Shown here one piece after another: positions 54,309-63,965 of a stretch of DNA of 64,000 nucleotides. This DNA comes from Marinobacter flavimaris (lineage in GTDB: Bacteria; Pseudomonadota; Gammaproteobacteria; Pseudomonadales; Oleiphilaceae). The DNA is taken from NCBI RefSeq assembly GCF_002933295.1, contig NZ_PSSW01000004.1, positions 1 to 64,000 on the forward strand, in the 5' to 3' direction. The translations under genes and the position numbers were made by a program. The notes under the pieces are model-generated. The model saw nothing but the letters and a program-made list of their open reading frames with translations, made no database searches and was not told where the DNA came from. Within the stretch, counting starts at the first letter, position 1; each line of letters begins with the position of its first letter.

Positions 54309-55052
54309 ATGAGCCACACCCCGCCTCCAGCCAGACTCGGGTTCCTCTACCCGGGCCATGCGGCCGAAGATGATTATCCCCTGATGGGTTCCATGATAGA
54401 GCCCCCGGCGCAAATAACCCTCATCCACACTGAATTCCTGGAGGACGCCCACACCGTTGAAGCCCTCAGTGAGATGGGCAGCGTCAGCCGGCTTTCCAAG
54501 GGTGCAGAAGCGCTGGCTGGCTCAGGGATTGAGTCGGTGATGTGGACCTCCACCAGCGCCAGTTTTGTGCTCGGCCTAGATGGCATTCGCCAGCAGATCG
54601 ATACGCTCGAGAAACTGCTCGGTGTACCGGCTTCGACGACAGCAATGGCATTCGCCAGAGCGGTAAAAGCCATTGACGCCAAACGGGTGGCCATCGCTGC
54701 CACCTACCCGGAGGAGGTCGCGCAGCGATTCCGGGCATTCCTGAATCATTTCGATATCGAGGTCGTGCACCTGGCCAGCCGAGGCATCATCACAGCCGCG
54801 GAAGTCGGTCTGCTTGAGAAAGACGCGGTTATCGAATTCGCTCTGGCCAACGTCAGGGAAGAGGCCGACGCCCTGCTGATGCCAGACACAGCTCTCCACT
54901 CTTCAGCTTGGCTCACCGATCTGGAGCAGGCAATCGGGCAGCCGATACTGACCGCTAATCAGGTCAGTTTCTGGGAGGCTTTGCGACTGTGCGGCAAGCT
55001 CAGTCCCCAGTCGGGGCTGGGCAGTCTGTTCGAACACATGCCCGAGGATTAG
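54309..55052 (+). CDS. Maleate isomerase/Asp-Glu racemase-like protein without the family cysteines
   Basis: 247 residues from the ATG at 54309 (GAGGGAG upstream). The fold is that of arylmalonate decarboxylase and maleate cis-trans isomerase: RLGFLYPGHAAEDDYPL, a first-site loop ESVMWTSTSASFVLG, and a second-site loop DALLMPDTALHSSAWLTDLE. In active family members these loops hold Cys (CTSxSF and SCTxxR types); here Thr and Ser stand there. It may be a non-catalytic relative or have a different chemistry. Confidence 0.75.
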   Translation: MSHTPPPARLGFLYPGHAAEDDYPLMGSMIEPPAQITLIHTEFLEDAHTVEALSEMGSVSRLSKGAEALAGSGIESVMWTSTSASFVLGLDGIRQQIDTLEKLLGVPASTTAMAFARAVKAIDAKRVAIAATYPEEVAQRFRAFLNHFDIEVVHLASRGIITAAEVGLLEKDAVIEFALANVREEADALLMPDTALHSSAWLTDLEQAIGQPILTANQVSFWEALRLCGKLSPQSGLGSLFEHMPED

Positions 55053-55282
55053 GCCACTACGTATCTGGCGCGGCCCTGTTTTTTCGCGCAATACAGGGCT
55101 TCGTCGGCCCTTCGGATCATGTCGTCGATTGAATCAAACTCGTTGGCCAGGCCCTGACAAATCCCGATGGAGCAGCTGAGCACCTTGCTATCGGGGCTGT
55201 GCTCGTTTGGCACCGCACTCTCCTGCCATTGTTTCAGAACCTCCGCAGCCAGCAGCTCAAACCGGTCGGCATGCTCGCCCTC
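55049..55282 (-). pseudogene. C-terminal remnant of a GGDEF diguanylate cyclase
   Basis: Reading the minus strand from about 55282 gives CPEGEHADRFELLAAEVLKQW, then VLSCSIGICQGLANEFDSIDDMIRRADEALYCAKKQGRARYVVA and a TAA at 55051-55049. This is the end of a GGDEF domain (SIGI and ADEALYxAKKxGR). The catalytic GGDEF part and everything before it are gone, replaced by a repeat-rich stretch. The stop overlaps the end of the maleate isomerase-like gene. Confidence 0.75.
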
Positions 55283-55283
55283 A

Positions 55284-55413
55284 GGACAGACCTATTTTCA
55301 TCCCACAGACCTATTTTCACCCCAAATAGATCTGTCCCGGTTTCAACTAAATAGATCTGTCCCGGTTTCAGTCCCCGGTTTCAGTCCCGGTTTCAACTGT
55401 CCGGTTTCAACTG
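55284..55413. repeat. REP-like cluster of short direct and inverted repeats
   Basis: Two copies of ACAGACCTATTTTCA (about 55286-55300 and 55305-55319) are followed by two copies of AAATAGATCTGTCCCGGTTT (55324-55343, 55349-55368) and three shorter GTCC(C)CGGTTTCA units to 55413. The first pair and the second pair are near inverted complements (ACAGACCTATTT and AAATAGATCTGT), so a folded structure is likely. Similar motifs flank RAYT-type REP elements in gammaproteobacteria by my recollection; no transposase is present. The remainder of 55414-55605 holds the promoter region of the next gene only. Confidence 0.6.
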
Positions 55414-55605
55414 CATGCCTGGCAACTGTTTTCAGGTCTATTTCAGCTTCGTGTGTTCGACTGCTAGAACCCCAACTTGCTCCAAATTGGTACATTTATG
55501 ATATATCGTACCTGTATTAGCTTAGGGAGAATATTTTAGATTCTGGAGCATTTTTATGGGTTGGCTGACAAAAAAACAAGTTCCTATCCCTCAAGGAGAT
55601 TTGTC

Positions 55606-56124
55606 ATGAGCGTGAATTATAAAAGCATACTTCGCCGAATTCCCCCCATCTTCTTTGCGGCCATCTATATGGTCCTGATGTCTTTACCTGCAGGTGCAGC
55701 CGGGTACGACAATGCTCTGAAGGGCGTTAAAAACTATGACGCTGTCTACGAGGTGAGCCAAGGAGATCCCAAGGTCGTTAACCCCGTTTTCTTGGTAATA
55801 AAGAACTCCTACAAAGCACCTGAAGTGAAGGCACTTGCGAAAGATCCCAACATCGCCATCGTTTTTCACGGGCCGGTGGTGAAACTGCTTTCGACTGACA
55901 GCGCATCATTTAATGAGGCAGAGCTGGCCGAGGTACAGAAATTCCAGACGACTCTTAAACAAATGAAGAAGGACGGGGTGACACTGGAAGTTTGCCGTTA
56001 CGCGTTGAAAGGGATGGGTGTAGATGAGGCGACGATCATTCCGGAGGTCGACCCGGTAGATAATGGTTTCGTCTCGGTCATCGGCTATCAGATGCAGGGG
56101 TACGCGGTTGTCCGAATCCCCTAA
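55606..56124 (+). CDS. Secreted DsrE-family-like protein
   Basis: 172 residues from the ATG at 55606, which follows CAAGGAG; the frame to 55561 has no ribosome site. A signal peptide (about 14-32, LPAGAAG) precedes a DsrE/DsrF-like alpha-beta fold: NPVFLVIKNSYKAPEVKALAKDPNIAIVFHGPVVKLL, one cysteine in VTLEVCRYALKGMGV, and the end GFVSVIGYQMQGYAVVRI. Periplasmic DsrE-like proteins are associated with sulfur handling. The cysteine matches the usual conserved position. No sulfur genes adjoin it. Confidence 0.8.
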   Translation: MSVNYKSILRRIPPIFFAAIYMVLMSLPAGAAGYDNALKGVKNYDAVYEVSQGDPKVVNPVFLVIKNSYKAPEVKALAKDPNIAIVFHGPVVKLLSTDSASFNEAELAEVQKFQTTLKQMKKDGVTLEVCRYALKGMGVDEATIIPEVDPVDNGFVSVIGYQMQGYAVVRIP

Positions 56125-56199
56125 GCAAAAAATCGGTTGTTGCTCTGCGAGCTGAAGTTCACCTTGAGGTCCGCTGGTCAAGATTGATCACATAAAAGG

Positions 56200-56572
56200 T
56201 GGAACACGAATGCGATTGCTCGCAAACTGGAGGTTCCGGGGCCAGTGCACCACGTTCTGGTGAGGTCGGACGGTCGCTAAGCCGTTTCCACTCATCCCAT
56301 GAGCGGCGGAATCAGTATTATTGATCTGGACTTCGGTCCCACCCGCAAATAAGCAGGTGGCGTGGTCAAGTCCACGCGCCACACCTGCGGCAGTCAGGAA
56401 GCAGCTTCTCGATACTTATCATGGCGAAGGCATCTCTTTGCAGCAGTTGTTACTGGATCTCCATTCTGGGCGCATTATGCGCATTGGACCTTGGATATCT
56501 GACTTATCAGCACTTGCTATTTTACTGTTAGTCATCTCCGGGTTGATTAATTGGTGCCGTCGCCCGCGCTGA
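56200..56572 (+). pseudogene. PepSY transmembrane protein C-terminal remnant
   Basis: Frame 1 reads IARKLEVPGPVHHVLVRSDGR, stops at TAA (56278-56280), then AVSTHPMSGGISIIDLDFG and a second TAA at 56350. Frame 2 continues as RKQLLDTYHGEGISLQQLLLDLHSGRIMRIGPWISDLSALAILLLVISGLINW, the last periplasmic part and final helix of a PepSY_TM protein. Two stops and one frameshift show decay. The 56573-56805 stretch holds no gene that I can support. Confidence 0.6.
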
Positions 56573-56805
56573 AGCAGCCCTGCATTACCACGAAGAATCT
56601 CTCCACAATACCGGTCGTTCCAACAAAAACTGACACATTGGGCCAGCCGGTGGCCCGGATTCTTCGGGGCTGCCTCTGCCGTTTTTGGACAACTCGGTGT
56701 CGTATTGGATTCACCTGCACTGAGCAATTAGAGCCACATTGAATCAGGGCCCTGGCCGATATGCGGCAGCGCGAGGGCGTTCATTGCAGGCAAAGGGGAA
56801 CCAAA

Positions 56806-59376
56806 ATGGCACAACTACCGAAACGTGCAAGAGTCGTAATCATTGGCCAGGGCGGTATCGTTGGCTCCTCGGTAGCACACCACCTGATCGAACAGGGCTG
56901 GGATGACATCGTAGGGCTGGAAAAATCCGCCATTCCCTCCGACATCGGCTCCACCTCCCACGCCTCGGATTTCTGCTTCACCACTTCCCACGACAAGCTG
57001 AACATTTACACCACCAAGTACAGCCAGGCGTTTTACGAAAAACGCGGCAATTACGTGAAATGCGGCGGCATGGAAGTGGCCCGGTCTGACGACGACGAGC
57101 GGATGGACGAGCTTCGTCGCAAGGTGGGTTCCGGAAAAGCGTTCGGCACCAATGTCAGCATGATCTCGCCCAAACAGGCAAAGGAGCTGTTTCCATTGCT
57201 GGACGAAAGTCAGATCCAGGGCGCGATGTGGGATCCGGATGCCGGGCTGGTAGTGCCCCGCTCCCAGAGTGTTGCCGGCGACCTGGTGGAAGAAGCCGTG
57301 GCCACCGGCAAACTGCAGGCCTTTGCCTACACGCCGGCCATCCGCATTGATGTCCAGGACGGCCAGGTACGTGGCGTGGAAACCCACAAGGGCTACATTG
57401 AGACCGAATACGTCGTTCTCTCCATGGGCATATGGGGGCCCCTGATGGCCAACACCGCGAACGCGCCCCTGCCACTGATGCCACTGGAGCATCCGTTGCT
57501 GTTTTTCGGGCCCTACGAAGAGCTCAATGGCACCGGCAAGCAGATTGTCTATCCCCTGTTCCGCGACCAGGGTAATTCCGCCTATGTGCGGGACACCGGC
57601 GACCCGACCACCACCGAAGGCGGCCGTATCGAGTGGGGCTATTACGAAGCGGAAAACCCGCGGCTGGTCTACCCCGGCGCCATTGCGGAGCCCGGTGATG
57701 CGCGGATGTCCCCCTCAATGCGGGATCTTTCACTGGACCAGGTCATGGACGCCTACGAAAAAGCCATTGAGATGACGCCGATCCTCGGCGAACTGGGCTG
57801 GGAAGAGAAACACTCTTTCAACGGCCTGCTGTCGGTCACACCGGATGGCGGTTCACTCATGGGCGAATCCCCGGAAGTCCGTAACCTGTGGTTCTGCGAG
57901 GCGGTCTGGGTCAAGGACGGCCCGGGAGCGGGCAAGGTCCTGGCCGACTGGATGACCCACGGCTCCCCGCAGATGGATCCCCACAGTATCGATATTGCGC
58001 GTCATTACCCGCTGCAGAAAACCCCGGACTACGTGTACAACCGCTGCTACGAGACGGCCAAAAAGATCTACACCCCGGCGGTTCACCCCCGTGAGCCGTA
58101 CCTTACCGGTCGCAAGATGCGAACCAGCCCTTTCTACCTGAGGGAAGTGGGTCTGGGTGCTTACTTCATGGAGGCCGCAGGCTGGGAGCGTGCTCACGGC
58201 TATGCAGCCAACGAGTCCACCCTGCTGGCGAAATACCGCGACCGGATCCCGGTGCGGGAACACGAATGGGACGCCCGGCACTTCTGGGAGGTATCCAACG
58301 CCGAACAGCTTGAGATGAGCGAATCCGTGGGCATGATCAATCTCTCGCACTTCGCCATCTTCGACATTTCCGGTGATAACGCCGAAGCGCTGCTGGAATA
58401 TCTGTCGGTTGCCAAAGTCGGCGGTACCACGCCCAACGGCAAAGGTGTCTACACCCATTTCCTCGACGAGCGCGGGGGCGTGCGTTCCGACCTGACCATC
58501 ATTCGGCGGGGCGCGCAAGACTATCGGGTCGTCTGCGGCGGCGACACCGGCCATCGGGACTATTGCTGGATCACCCGTATGGCCCGGGAGAAGGGGCTGG
58601 ACAACATCCAGGTGCATGACCGCACGGACGAACTGGCGACCCTTGGCCTCTGGGGACCAAAGGCCCGGGAGACATTGGCCCAGTTCGTTACCGACCCGGA
58701 CCAGTTGTCCGCGGACAATTTCCCGTTTGCCACCGTCCGGGAACTGAACATTCGAGGGGTCCCGGTCTGGGCCTTCCGAATATCCTACGTGGGCGAGCAG
58801 GGCTGGGAGCTCTATTTCCCCTTCAGCTATGGCCTGAGAATCTGGGACCTGCTCTACGATGCGGGCGTTACGCCGGTGGGCATTGAAACCTACGCCAATA
58901 CCCGTCGCCTGGAGAAGAGCCTGCGACTGCAGAACGTGGACCTGGAAACGGAATACAATCTCTACGAAGCCGGTTTGCAACGACCCAAGGTCAAAGAAGC
59001 CGATTTTCACGGCAAGGCCGCGTATCTGGAGCAACGGGAGTGGCCACGGCAATCGGCCTACCTGTGCACGATGACCATGACCGAGCACCGGGATGCCAAC
59101 GGCATTCTGCGCTACCCGGTTGGCCAATGGCCGATTCTGGACCCACAAACCGGTGAAGTGCTGGTGGATAGCCACGGCCGCCGCTCTTACAACACCAGTG
59201 TGGCGTGGGGGCCTTCGGTGGGGAAGATCATTCTGCTGGGTTACATCCCCGTCGAGTACGCCCAGGAAGGGCGTGAGCTCACCCTGGAATACTTCCAGGA
59301 GCACTACCCTATCCGAATCGAAGCGGTGGGTTACCGGGCACTGTTTGATCCGGACAACGAGCGAGTCAAATCCTGA
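56806..59376 (+). CDS. Dimethylglycine dehydrogenase-like flavoprotein with GcvT domain
   Basis: 856 residues from the ATG at 56806 (AAAGGGGA upstream). The N-terminal FAD-dependent DAO domain starts RVVIIGQGGIVGSSVAHHLIEQG and includes the covalent-FAD-type region STSHASDFCF. The C-terminal half is a folate-binding GcvT aminomethyltransferase domain (LGLWGPKARETLAQF, ISYVGEQGWELYFP, GVTPVGIETYANTRRLEKSLRL). This fusion is found in dimethylglycine and sarcosine dehydrogenases, which pass a methyl as methylene-tetrahydrofolate. Serine dehydratase, a GbdR-like regulator and fhs next to it support glycine betaine catabolism. The exact N-methyl substrate is not proven. Confidence 0.85.
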   Translation: MAQLPKRARVVIIGQGGIVGSSVAHHLIEQGWDDIVGLEKSAIPSDIGSTSHASDFCFTTSHDKLNIYTTKYSQAFYEKRGNYVKCGGMEVARSDDDERMDELRRKVGSGKAFGTNVSMISPKQAKELFPLLDESQIQGAMWDPDAGLVVPRSQSVAGDLVEEAVATGKLQAFAYTPAIRIDVQDGQVRGVETHKGYIETEYVVLSMGIWGPLMANTANAPLPLMPLEHPLLFFGPYEELNGTGKQIVYPLFRDQGNSAYVRDTGDPTTTEGGRIEWGYYEAENPRLVYPGAIAEPGDARMSPSMRDLSLDQVMDAYEKAIEMTPILGELGWEEKHSFNGLLSVTPDGGSLMGESPEVRNLWFCEAVWVKDGPGAGKVLADWMTHGSPQMDPHSIDIARHYPLQKTPDYVYNRCYETAKKIYTPAVHPREPYLTGRKMRTSPFYLREVGLGAYFMEAAGWERAHGYAANESTLLAKYRDRIPVREHEWDARHFWEVSNAEQLEMSESVGMINLSHFAIFDISGDNAEALLEYLSVAKVGGTTPNGKGVYTHFLDERGGVRSDLTIIRRGAQDYRVVCGGDTGHRDYCWITRMAREKGLDNIQVHDRTDELATLGLWGPKARETLAQFVTDPDQLSADNFPFATVRELNIRGVPVWAFRISYVGEQGWELYFPFSYGLRIWDLLYDAGVTPVGIETYANTRRLEKSLRLQNVDLETEYNLYEAGLQRPKVKEADFHGKAAYLEQREWPRQSAYLCTMTMTEHRDANGILRYPVGQWPILDPQTGEVLVDSHGRRSYNTSVAWGPSVGKIILLGYIPVEYAQEGRELTLEYFQEHYPIRIEAVGYRALFDPDNERVKS

Positions 59377-59402
59377 CCGGGTTCAGAGAAGAGGCGCGGT
59401 GG

Positions 59403-60785
59403 TCAACACTCAATGATGTTGACCGCCAGCCCTCCCCTGGCGGTTTCCTTGTATTTATCCAGCATATCGCGACCGGTTTCCCGCATGGTGTGTAGAACCT
59501 TGTCGAGCGAAACGTAATGCTTGCCGTCACCCCTCAGGGCCATGATGGCGGCATCGATAGCCTTAACCGAGGCCATGGCGTTGCGCTCGATGCAGGGAAT
59601 CTGCACCAGCCCACCGATGGGGTCGCAGGTCATGCCCAGATGATGCTCCATACCGATTTCCGCGGCATTTTCTACCTGTTCCGGTGAACCGCCCGTTGCC
59701 GCAGCAAGCCCGGCCGCGGCCATGGCACAGGCCGAACCCACTTCGCCCTGGCAGCCCACCTCGGCCCCGGAAATGGACGCATTTTCCTTGAACAGCACAC
59801 CAATGGCACCGGCGGTGAGCATGAAACGCACAATGCCGTCCTCGTCCGCCCGGGGACAGAATTCCCAGTAATAGTGAAGCACGGCGGGGATAATCCCTGC
59901 TGCGCCGTTGGTGGGCGCCGTCACAATCCGCCCGCCGGCGGCATTTTCCTCATTGACGGCCAGGGCATAGAGGTTTACCCAGTCCAGTGCACTCAGGGAA
60001 GGTGAAATCAGGTCCACCCGCTGCTTGTCCATCAGCGACCGATACAGCGACGCGGCCCTGCGCCGGACCTTGAGGCCACCGGGCAACTCGCCCTCGTGCT
60101 GAATGCCGCTCTGTACGCACTCCCGCATCACCTGCCATAGCGCCAGAATGCTGCTACGAACCTCCTCTTGCGTGCGCCACGCCTGTTCGTTGGCAGACAT
60201 AATGTCGGCAATGGCCAGGTTGTGTTCCCGACACAGCTCCAGCAACACCCTGGCACTGCTGAATGGGTATGGCTGTGGGGTGTCATCCTCGCGCACCTTC
60301 AGGGTGCCCTCAACGGTTGCATCCACCACGAACCCACCGCCGACCGAATAATAGCTTTTCTCGAACAGGCACTGCCCGTCGCGGTCGAAAGCCTGACAGG
60401 TCATGCCGTTGGGGTGCTCGGGAAGGGATTTGCGGCGGTAATAGACCAGGTCGGTATTCTCACGGAATTCAATGGCCTGCTGCCCTGCAAGCAAGAGGTT
60501 TCCACGGTCGCGGATCTGCTCAAGACGAGCCGGCATTACCGCCGGGTCGATCTTGTCTGGTCGTTCACCTTCCAGTCCCATCATTACCGCAGGGCCGGTG
60601 CCATGCCCCTTGCCGGTGGCACCGAGAGACCCGTAAAGGGACACCTTGAGCCGACCGACAGAAGAAAGCAGACCCTCACTCACAAGAGACCCGGCAAATC
60701 TTCTGGCCGCCTCCATGGGTCCCACTGTGTGGGAACTGGAGGGGCCAATACCAACCTTGAACAGCTCAAACAGACTGACTGCCAA
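59403..60785 (-). CDS. sdaA: L-serine dehydratase (iron-sulfur type)
   Basis: 460 residues if translation starts at the TTG at 60785, which follows AGGAGG by 7 bases and matches the usual SdaA start ([26 protein letters not shown]); an in-frame extension to 60917 has no ribosome site. Both domains are present: the N-terminal beta part and the C-terminal alpha part with the cluster cysteines ([29 protein letters not shown]). It converts serine to pyruvate and ammonia, the last step when glycine from betaine is turned to serine. Confidence 0.92.
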   Translation of the reverse strand: MAVSLFELFKVGIGPSSSHTVGPMEAARRFAGSLVSEGLLSSVGRLKVSLYGSLGATGKGHGTGPAVMMGLEGERPDKIDPAVMPARLEQIRDRGNLLLAGQQAIEFRENTDLVYYRRKSLPEHPNGMTCQAFDRDGQCLFEKSYYSVGGGFVVDATVEGTLKVREDDTPQPYPFSSARVLLELCREHNLAIADIMSANEQAWRTQEEVRSSILALWQVMRECVQSGIQHEGELPGGLKVRRRAASLYRSLMDKQRVDLISPSLSALDWVNLYALAVNEENAAGGRIVTAPTNGAAGIIPAVLHYYWEFCPRADEDGIVRFMLTAGAIGVLFKENASISGAEVGCQGEVGSACAMAAAGLAAATGGSPEQVENAAEIGMEHHLGMTCDPIGGLVQIPCIERNAMASVKAIDAAIMALRGDGKHYVSLDKVLHTMRETGRDMLDKYKETARGGLAVNIIEC

Positions 60786-61095
60786 TGTGTGGCCTCCTGT
60801 TGAGGAACGTAATTCAACACTAGCGCCAATCGAGGCCAATCGCATGCTTTTTGGCGACATGGAAACGATGATTTCCGACAGCAGGACACGTCGCGTTGAG
60901 TCCATCCTGGCATGCACCGTGTCGCATGTGGACCATCCGCATTATTGCCCCCGTCATAGAATAAAAGGAGTATGGAATTGATCACTTATTGCACGACTCG
61001 GATGCAACAGCTAGTGTTCAGGTTGGGGTGGTCGGTACGGACATTCCGGGTATTGGCCGGCGCAACTGGCCCAGGCAGGGCAAAGGGGGTTGTTT
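60786..61095. other. Divergent promoter region of sdaA and the GbdR-like regulator gene
   Basis: Three hundred ten bases without a supported gene. Ribosome sites for both flanking genes are at its ends (AGGAGG near 60793-60798 on the minus strand, AAAGGGGG at 61082-61089). An imperfect dyad GGCATGCACC-GTGTCGCATG (about 60908-60927) could be a regulator site, but no consensus for GbdR-type proteins could be confirmed by eye. Confidence 0.3.
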
Positions 61096-62220
61096 ATGAC
61101 CACTGATACCGGTTCGCAAACAGACAAGCCCGTCCAGCAGCCCTATCGGGTCGGCTTCCTGCTGATCGACAACTTTACCCTGATTGCCCTTGCCACGGCG
61201 GTTGAACCTCTGCGAATGGCCAACCAGCTGGCAGGCACCGAACTCTATTCCTGGCAACTGCTTACGGCCGAGGGCGATTACGCCCGCGCCAGTGACGGCA
61301 TCACCATGGTCCCGGATGCCTCCATTCAGGAAGCGCACAGCTTTGATCTGGTCATCGTGGTCGCCGGGATTGATGTCACCCGCAGTTTCTCACGCAAGGA
61401 AGCGCACTGGCTGAAACAGATGGCCCGGCAGCATGTCCTGCTGGGAGCGGTCTGTACCGGCCCCTATGTGCTGGCCAGTGCCGGTCTGCTCGACGGCTAC
61501 GCCTGCAGTGCCCACTGGGAATGCCTGGAAGCCATGCAGGAAGACTTTCCCCGGGTTCAGACCAACAACCGCCTGTTTACGGTCGAGCGTGAACGCATGA
61601 CCTGCACCGGAGGCACGGTGCCAATGCACATGATGCTCAGCTTCCTGGCACGGCGGCATGGCCAGGAGCTCAGCAATGCCATATCCCACATGTTTGTCTG
61701 CGACCGGGTCCGGGAGGAGAGTGAGCAACAGCCCATGCCCATGCATCCGGGCCTGGCCCGGGCGCAACCCAAGCTGGCGGAAGCTGCCCAGCTGATGGAA
61801 TCCAATATCGAAGAGCCGATCGAACTGCAGGAACTGGCGACTCTGGCAGGCATTTCACGCCGGCAACTGGAGCGGCTGTTCCTGAAGCACATGGGGTGCA
61901 CGCCGTCGCGCTATTACCTGAGAGTGCGGCTGAACCGGGCGCGCCGTCTGCTCAAGCAGACTTCCTGTTCGATCGTGGAAATTGCCTCCATGTGCGGTTT
62001 CGTTTCCGCCACCCACTTCAGCCGTTGTTATCGCAAGACCATGGGGCGCGCGCCCAAGTATGAACGGATGGAAGTCTTTACTCCGGCCAGGGCGGACGGC
62101 CTCCTGACCGACACCATGGCCAGTTTACCGTCTTCATCCCTGCAGGCCCTGAAGCGGGCCAGGACCGAGCCCACTTACGGAACCTTTGAGGATTCCCCGG
62201 GGCACACTGTCCCAAGTTAA
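61096..62220 (+). CDS. GlxA-type AraC-family regulator (GbdR/SouR/CdhR-like)
   Basis: 374 residues from the ATG at 61096 (AAAGGGGG upstream, 7 bases). Residues about 18-200 form a DJ-1/PfpI-like ligand domain with GFLLIDNFTLIALATAVEPLRMAN and an AVCTGPYVLASAGLLDG elbow. Residues about 235-335 hold the two AraC helix-turn-helix units (LATLAGISRRQLERLFLKHMG, IVEIASMCGFVSATHFSRCYRK). In Pseudomonas, members of this group (GbdR, SouR) respond to glycine betaine, dimethylglycine or sarcosine, which fits the neighbours. Confidence 0.88.
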   Translation: MTTDTGSQTDKPVQQPYRVGFLLIDNFTLIALATAVEPLRMANQLAGTELYSWQLLTAEGDYARASDGITMVPDASIQEAHSFDLVIVVAGIDVTRSFSRKEAHWLKQMARQHVLLGAVCTGPYVLASAGLLDGYACSAHWECLEAMQEDFPRVQTNNRLFTVERERMTCTGGTVPMHMMLSFLARRHGQELSNAISHMFVCDRVREESEQQPMPMHPGLARAQPKLAEAAQLMESNIEEPIELQELATLAGISRRQLERLFLKHMGCTPSRYYLRVRLNRARRLLKQTSCSIVEIASMCGFVSATHFSRCYRKTMGRAPKYERMEVFTPARADGLLTDTMASLPSSSLQALKRARTEPTYGTFEDSPGHTVPS

Positions 62221-62228
62221 ACCCAGTC

Positions 62229-63965
62229 TCAGGTTAACCCCACCACCAGGCCATTTTCATCCAGCGCAATGTCCAGGGCAGCGGGGCGCCGTGGCAGCCC
62301 CGGCATGGTCATAATGTCACCACAGACCGCCACCACGAACCCGGCTCCGGCCGCCAGGCGCACTTCCCTCACCGGCAACATATGCCCGGACGGCGCGCCC
62401 TTCACCGACGAGTCCACCGAGAAGCTGTACTGGGTCTTGGCAATGCACACCGGCAGGTGGCCAAACCCCAGGCTCTCGTATTCCTCCAGCTGTCGTTTGG
62501 CGATCGTTGTGAACTCCACGCTTCCGGCATGGTAGATACGGGTAGCAATGGTGCGAATCTTTTCCGCCAGGGGCAGGCTGTCTTCATAGAGGAATTTCAC
62601 CTCCGGTTTGCCCTCATCCATCTGGTCCAGCACCGCCTGGGCCAGCTCAGTGGCGCCTTCACCACCGGTTGCCCAGTGATCCGCGGGCACTGCCCGCACG
62701 CCCAGCTCCTCGCTGATGGACTGGACCAGCGCCATCTCCTCCTCAGTGTCATCCGGGAAACGGTTGATGCACACCACCGGGGTCAGGCCAAACTGCTGCA
62801 GATTGCGGATATGCCGCTCAAGGTTGGCCGCCCCTTTTCGCAGCGCCGCCAGGTCGGGAATCCCCAGTTGGCTGCGGGGAATACCGCCCTGCATTTTGAG
62901 AGCCCGAATGGTGCAGACCACTACGGCGGCATCCGGGCGCAATCCCGTGTGCCGGCACTTGATATCAATGAACTTTTCCGCGCCCAGATCGGCACCAAAG
63001 CCCGCCTCGGTAACCACCACGTCGTTCAGGGCCAGCGCAGCCCGGGTTGCGGTGACGGAATTGCACCCGTGGGCGATATTGGCAAAGGGCCCACCATGAA
63101 TAAACACCGGATTGTGCTCCAGGCTCTGCACCAGGTTTGGCTGCAGGGCTTCTTTCAGCAGTACGGTGAGTGAACCCTCGACACCCAGATCACGAACGGT
63201 TACCGGCGACATGTCCGAGCGCCGTCCAACGATGATATTTCCCAGGCGCTGCTTCAGATCCGCCCGGCCATCCGCCAGGCAAAGGATGGCCATGATTTCC
63301 GATGACACCGTGATATCGAACCCGGTCTCACGGGGCACGCCATGTGCCGCTCCGCCCAGGCCACAGACCATGTTTCGCAGCGACCGGTCGGTTATATCCA
63401 TGACTCTGCGCCAGCTTATGTAACGCGGATCCAGCCCGGCTTCATTGCCCCAGTGAATGTGATTATCGATCAGTGACGCCAGCAGGTTATGAGCACTGGT
63501 AATGGCGTGGAAGTCGCCGTTGAAATGCAGGTTGATGTCTTCCATCGGGATCACCTGAGCCCGGCCTCCGCCGGCAGCACCACCCTTCATGCCAAAGCAG
63601 GGCCCCAGGGACGGTTCCCGCAGACACACGGAGGAACGCACACCCAGCCGGTTGAAGCCATCATTCAGCCCTACACTGGTGGTGGTCTTACCTTCCCCCG
63701 CAGGGGTTGGCGTAATGGCCGTCACCAGTACCAGCTTGCCTCTGGGTGCCGAGTCGGACGTATCCACGTAGGCCATGTCCAGCTTTGCCTTGTAATGGCC
63801 AAAGGGCACCAGGCTCTCCGCCGGCAAACCGAAACGCTGCTGCGCCAACAGCAGGATAGACTGGGGCTGAACCGAACGGGCAATCTCGATATCCGGAGTG
63901 CCCGGCGGTGGAAACTCGGACGGCGCTGGCGTGTCGGGCGTCAGTTTACTGTACTGAAGACTCAT
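62229..63965 (-). CDS. fhs: Formate--tetrahydrofolate ligase
   Basis: 578 residues, full length. It has the ATP site [47 protein letters not shown], and the folate region [19 protein letters not shown]. It joins formate and tetrahydrofolate with ATP to give 10-formyl-tetrahydrofolate and can run in reverse to drain one-carbon units. GGGAGG lies 6-7 bases before the ATG. It converges with the GlxA-type regulator gene (8 bp between) and completes the one-carbon part of the cluster. Confidence 0.96.
   Translation of the reverse strand: MSLQYSKLTPDTPAPSEFPPPGTPDIEIARSVQPQSILLLAQQRFGLPAESLVPFGHYKAKLDMAYVDTSDSAPRGKLVLVTAITPTPAGEGKTTTSVGLNDGFNRLGVRSSVCLREPSLGPCFGMKGGAAGGGRAQVIPMEDINLHFNGDFHAITSAHNLLASLIDNHIHWGNEAGLDPRYISWRRVMDITDRSLRNMVCGLGGAAHGVPRETGFDITVSSEIMAILCLADGRADLKQRLGNIIVGRRSDMSPVTVRDLGVEGSLTVLLKEALQPNLVQSLEHNPVFIHGGPFANIAHGCNSVTATRAALALNDVVVTEAGFGADLGAEKFIDIKCRHTGLRPDAAVVVCTIRALKMQGGIPRSQLGIPDLAALRKGAANLERHIRNLQQFGLTPVVCINRFPDDTEEEMALVQSISEELGVRAVPADHWATGGEGATELAQAVLDQMDEGKPEVKFLYEDSLPLAEKIRTIATRIYHAGSVEFTTIAKRQLEEYESLGFGHLPVCIAKTQYSFSVDSSVKGAPSGHMLPVREVRLAAGAGFVVAVCGDIMTMPGLPRRPAALDIALDENGLVVGLT

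Noticed and set aside
55284..55413. CRISPR array
   Set aside because: The repeats have no constant spacer length or unique spacers and are partly inverted; no cas genes are near.
57853..59304. 483-codon frame opposite the dimethylglycine dehydrogenase-like gene
   Set aside because: Antisense shadow of a strongly conserved enzyme; length results from high GC and not from coding constraint.
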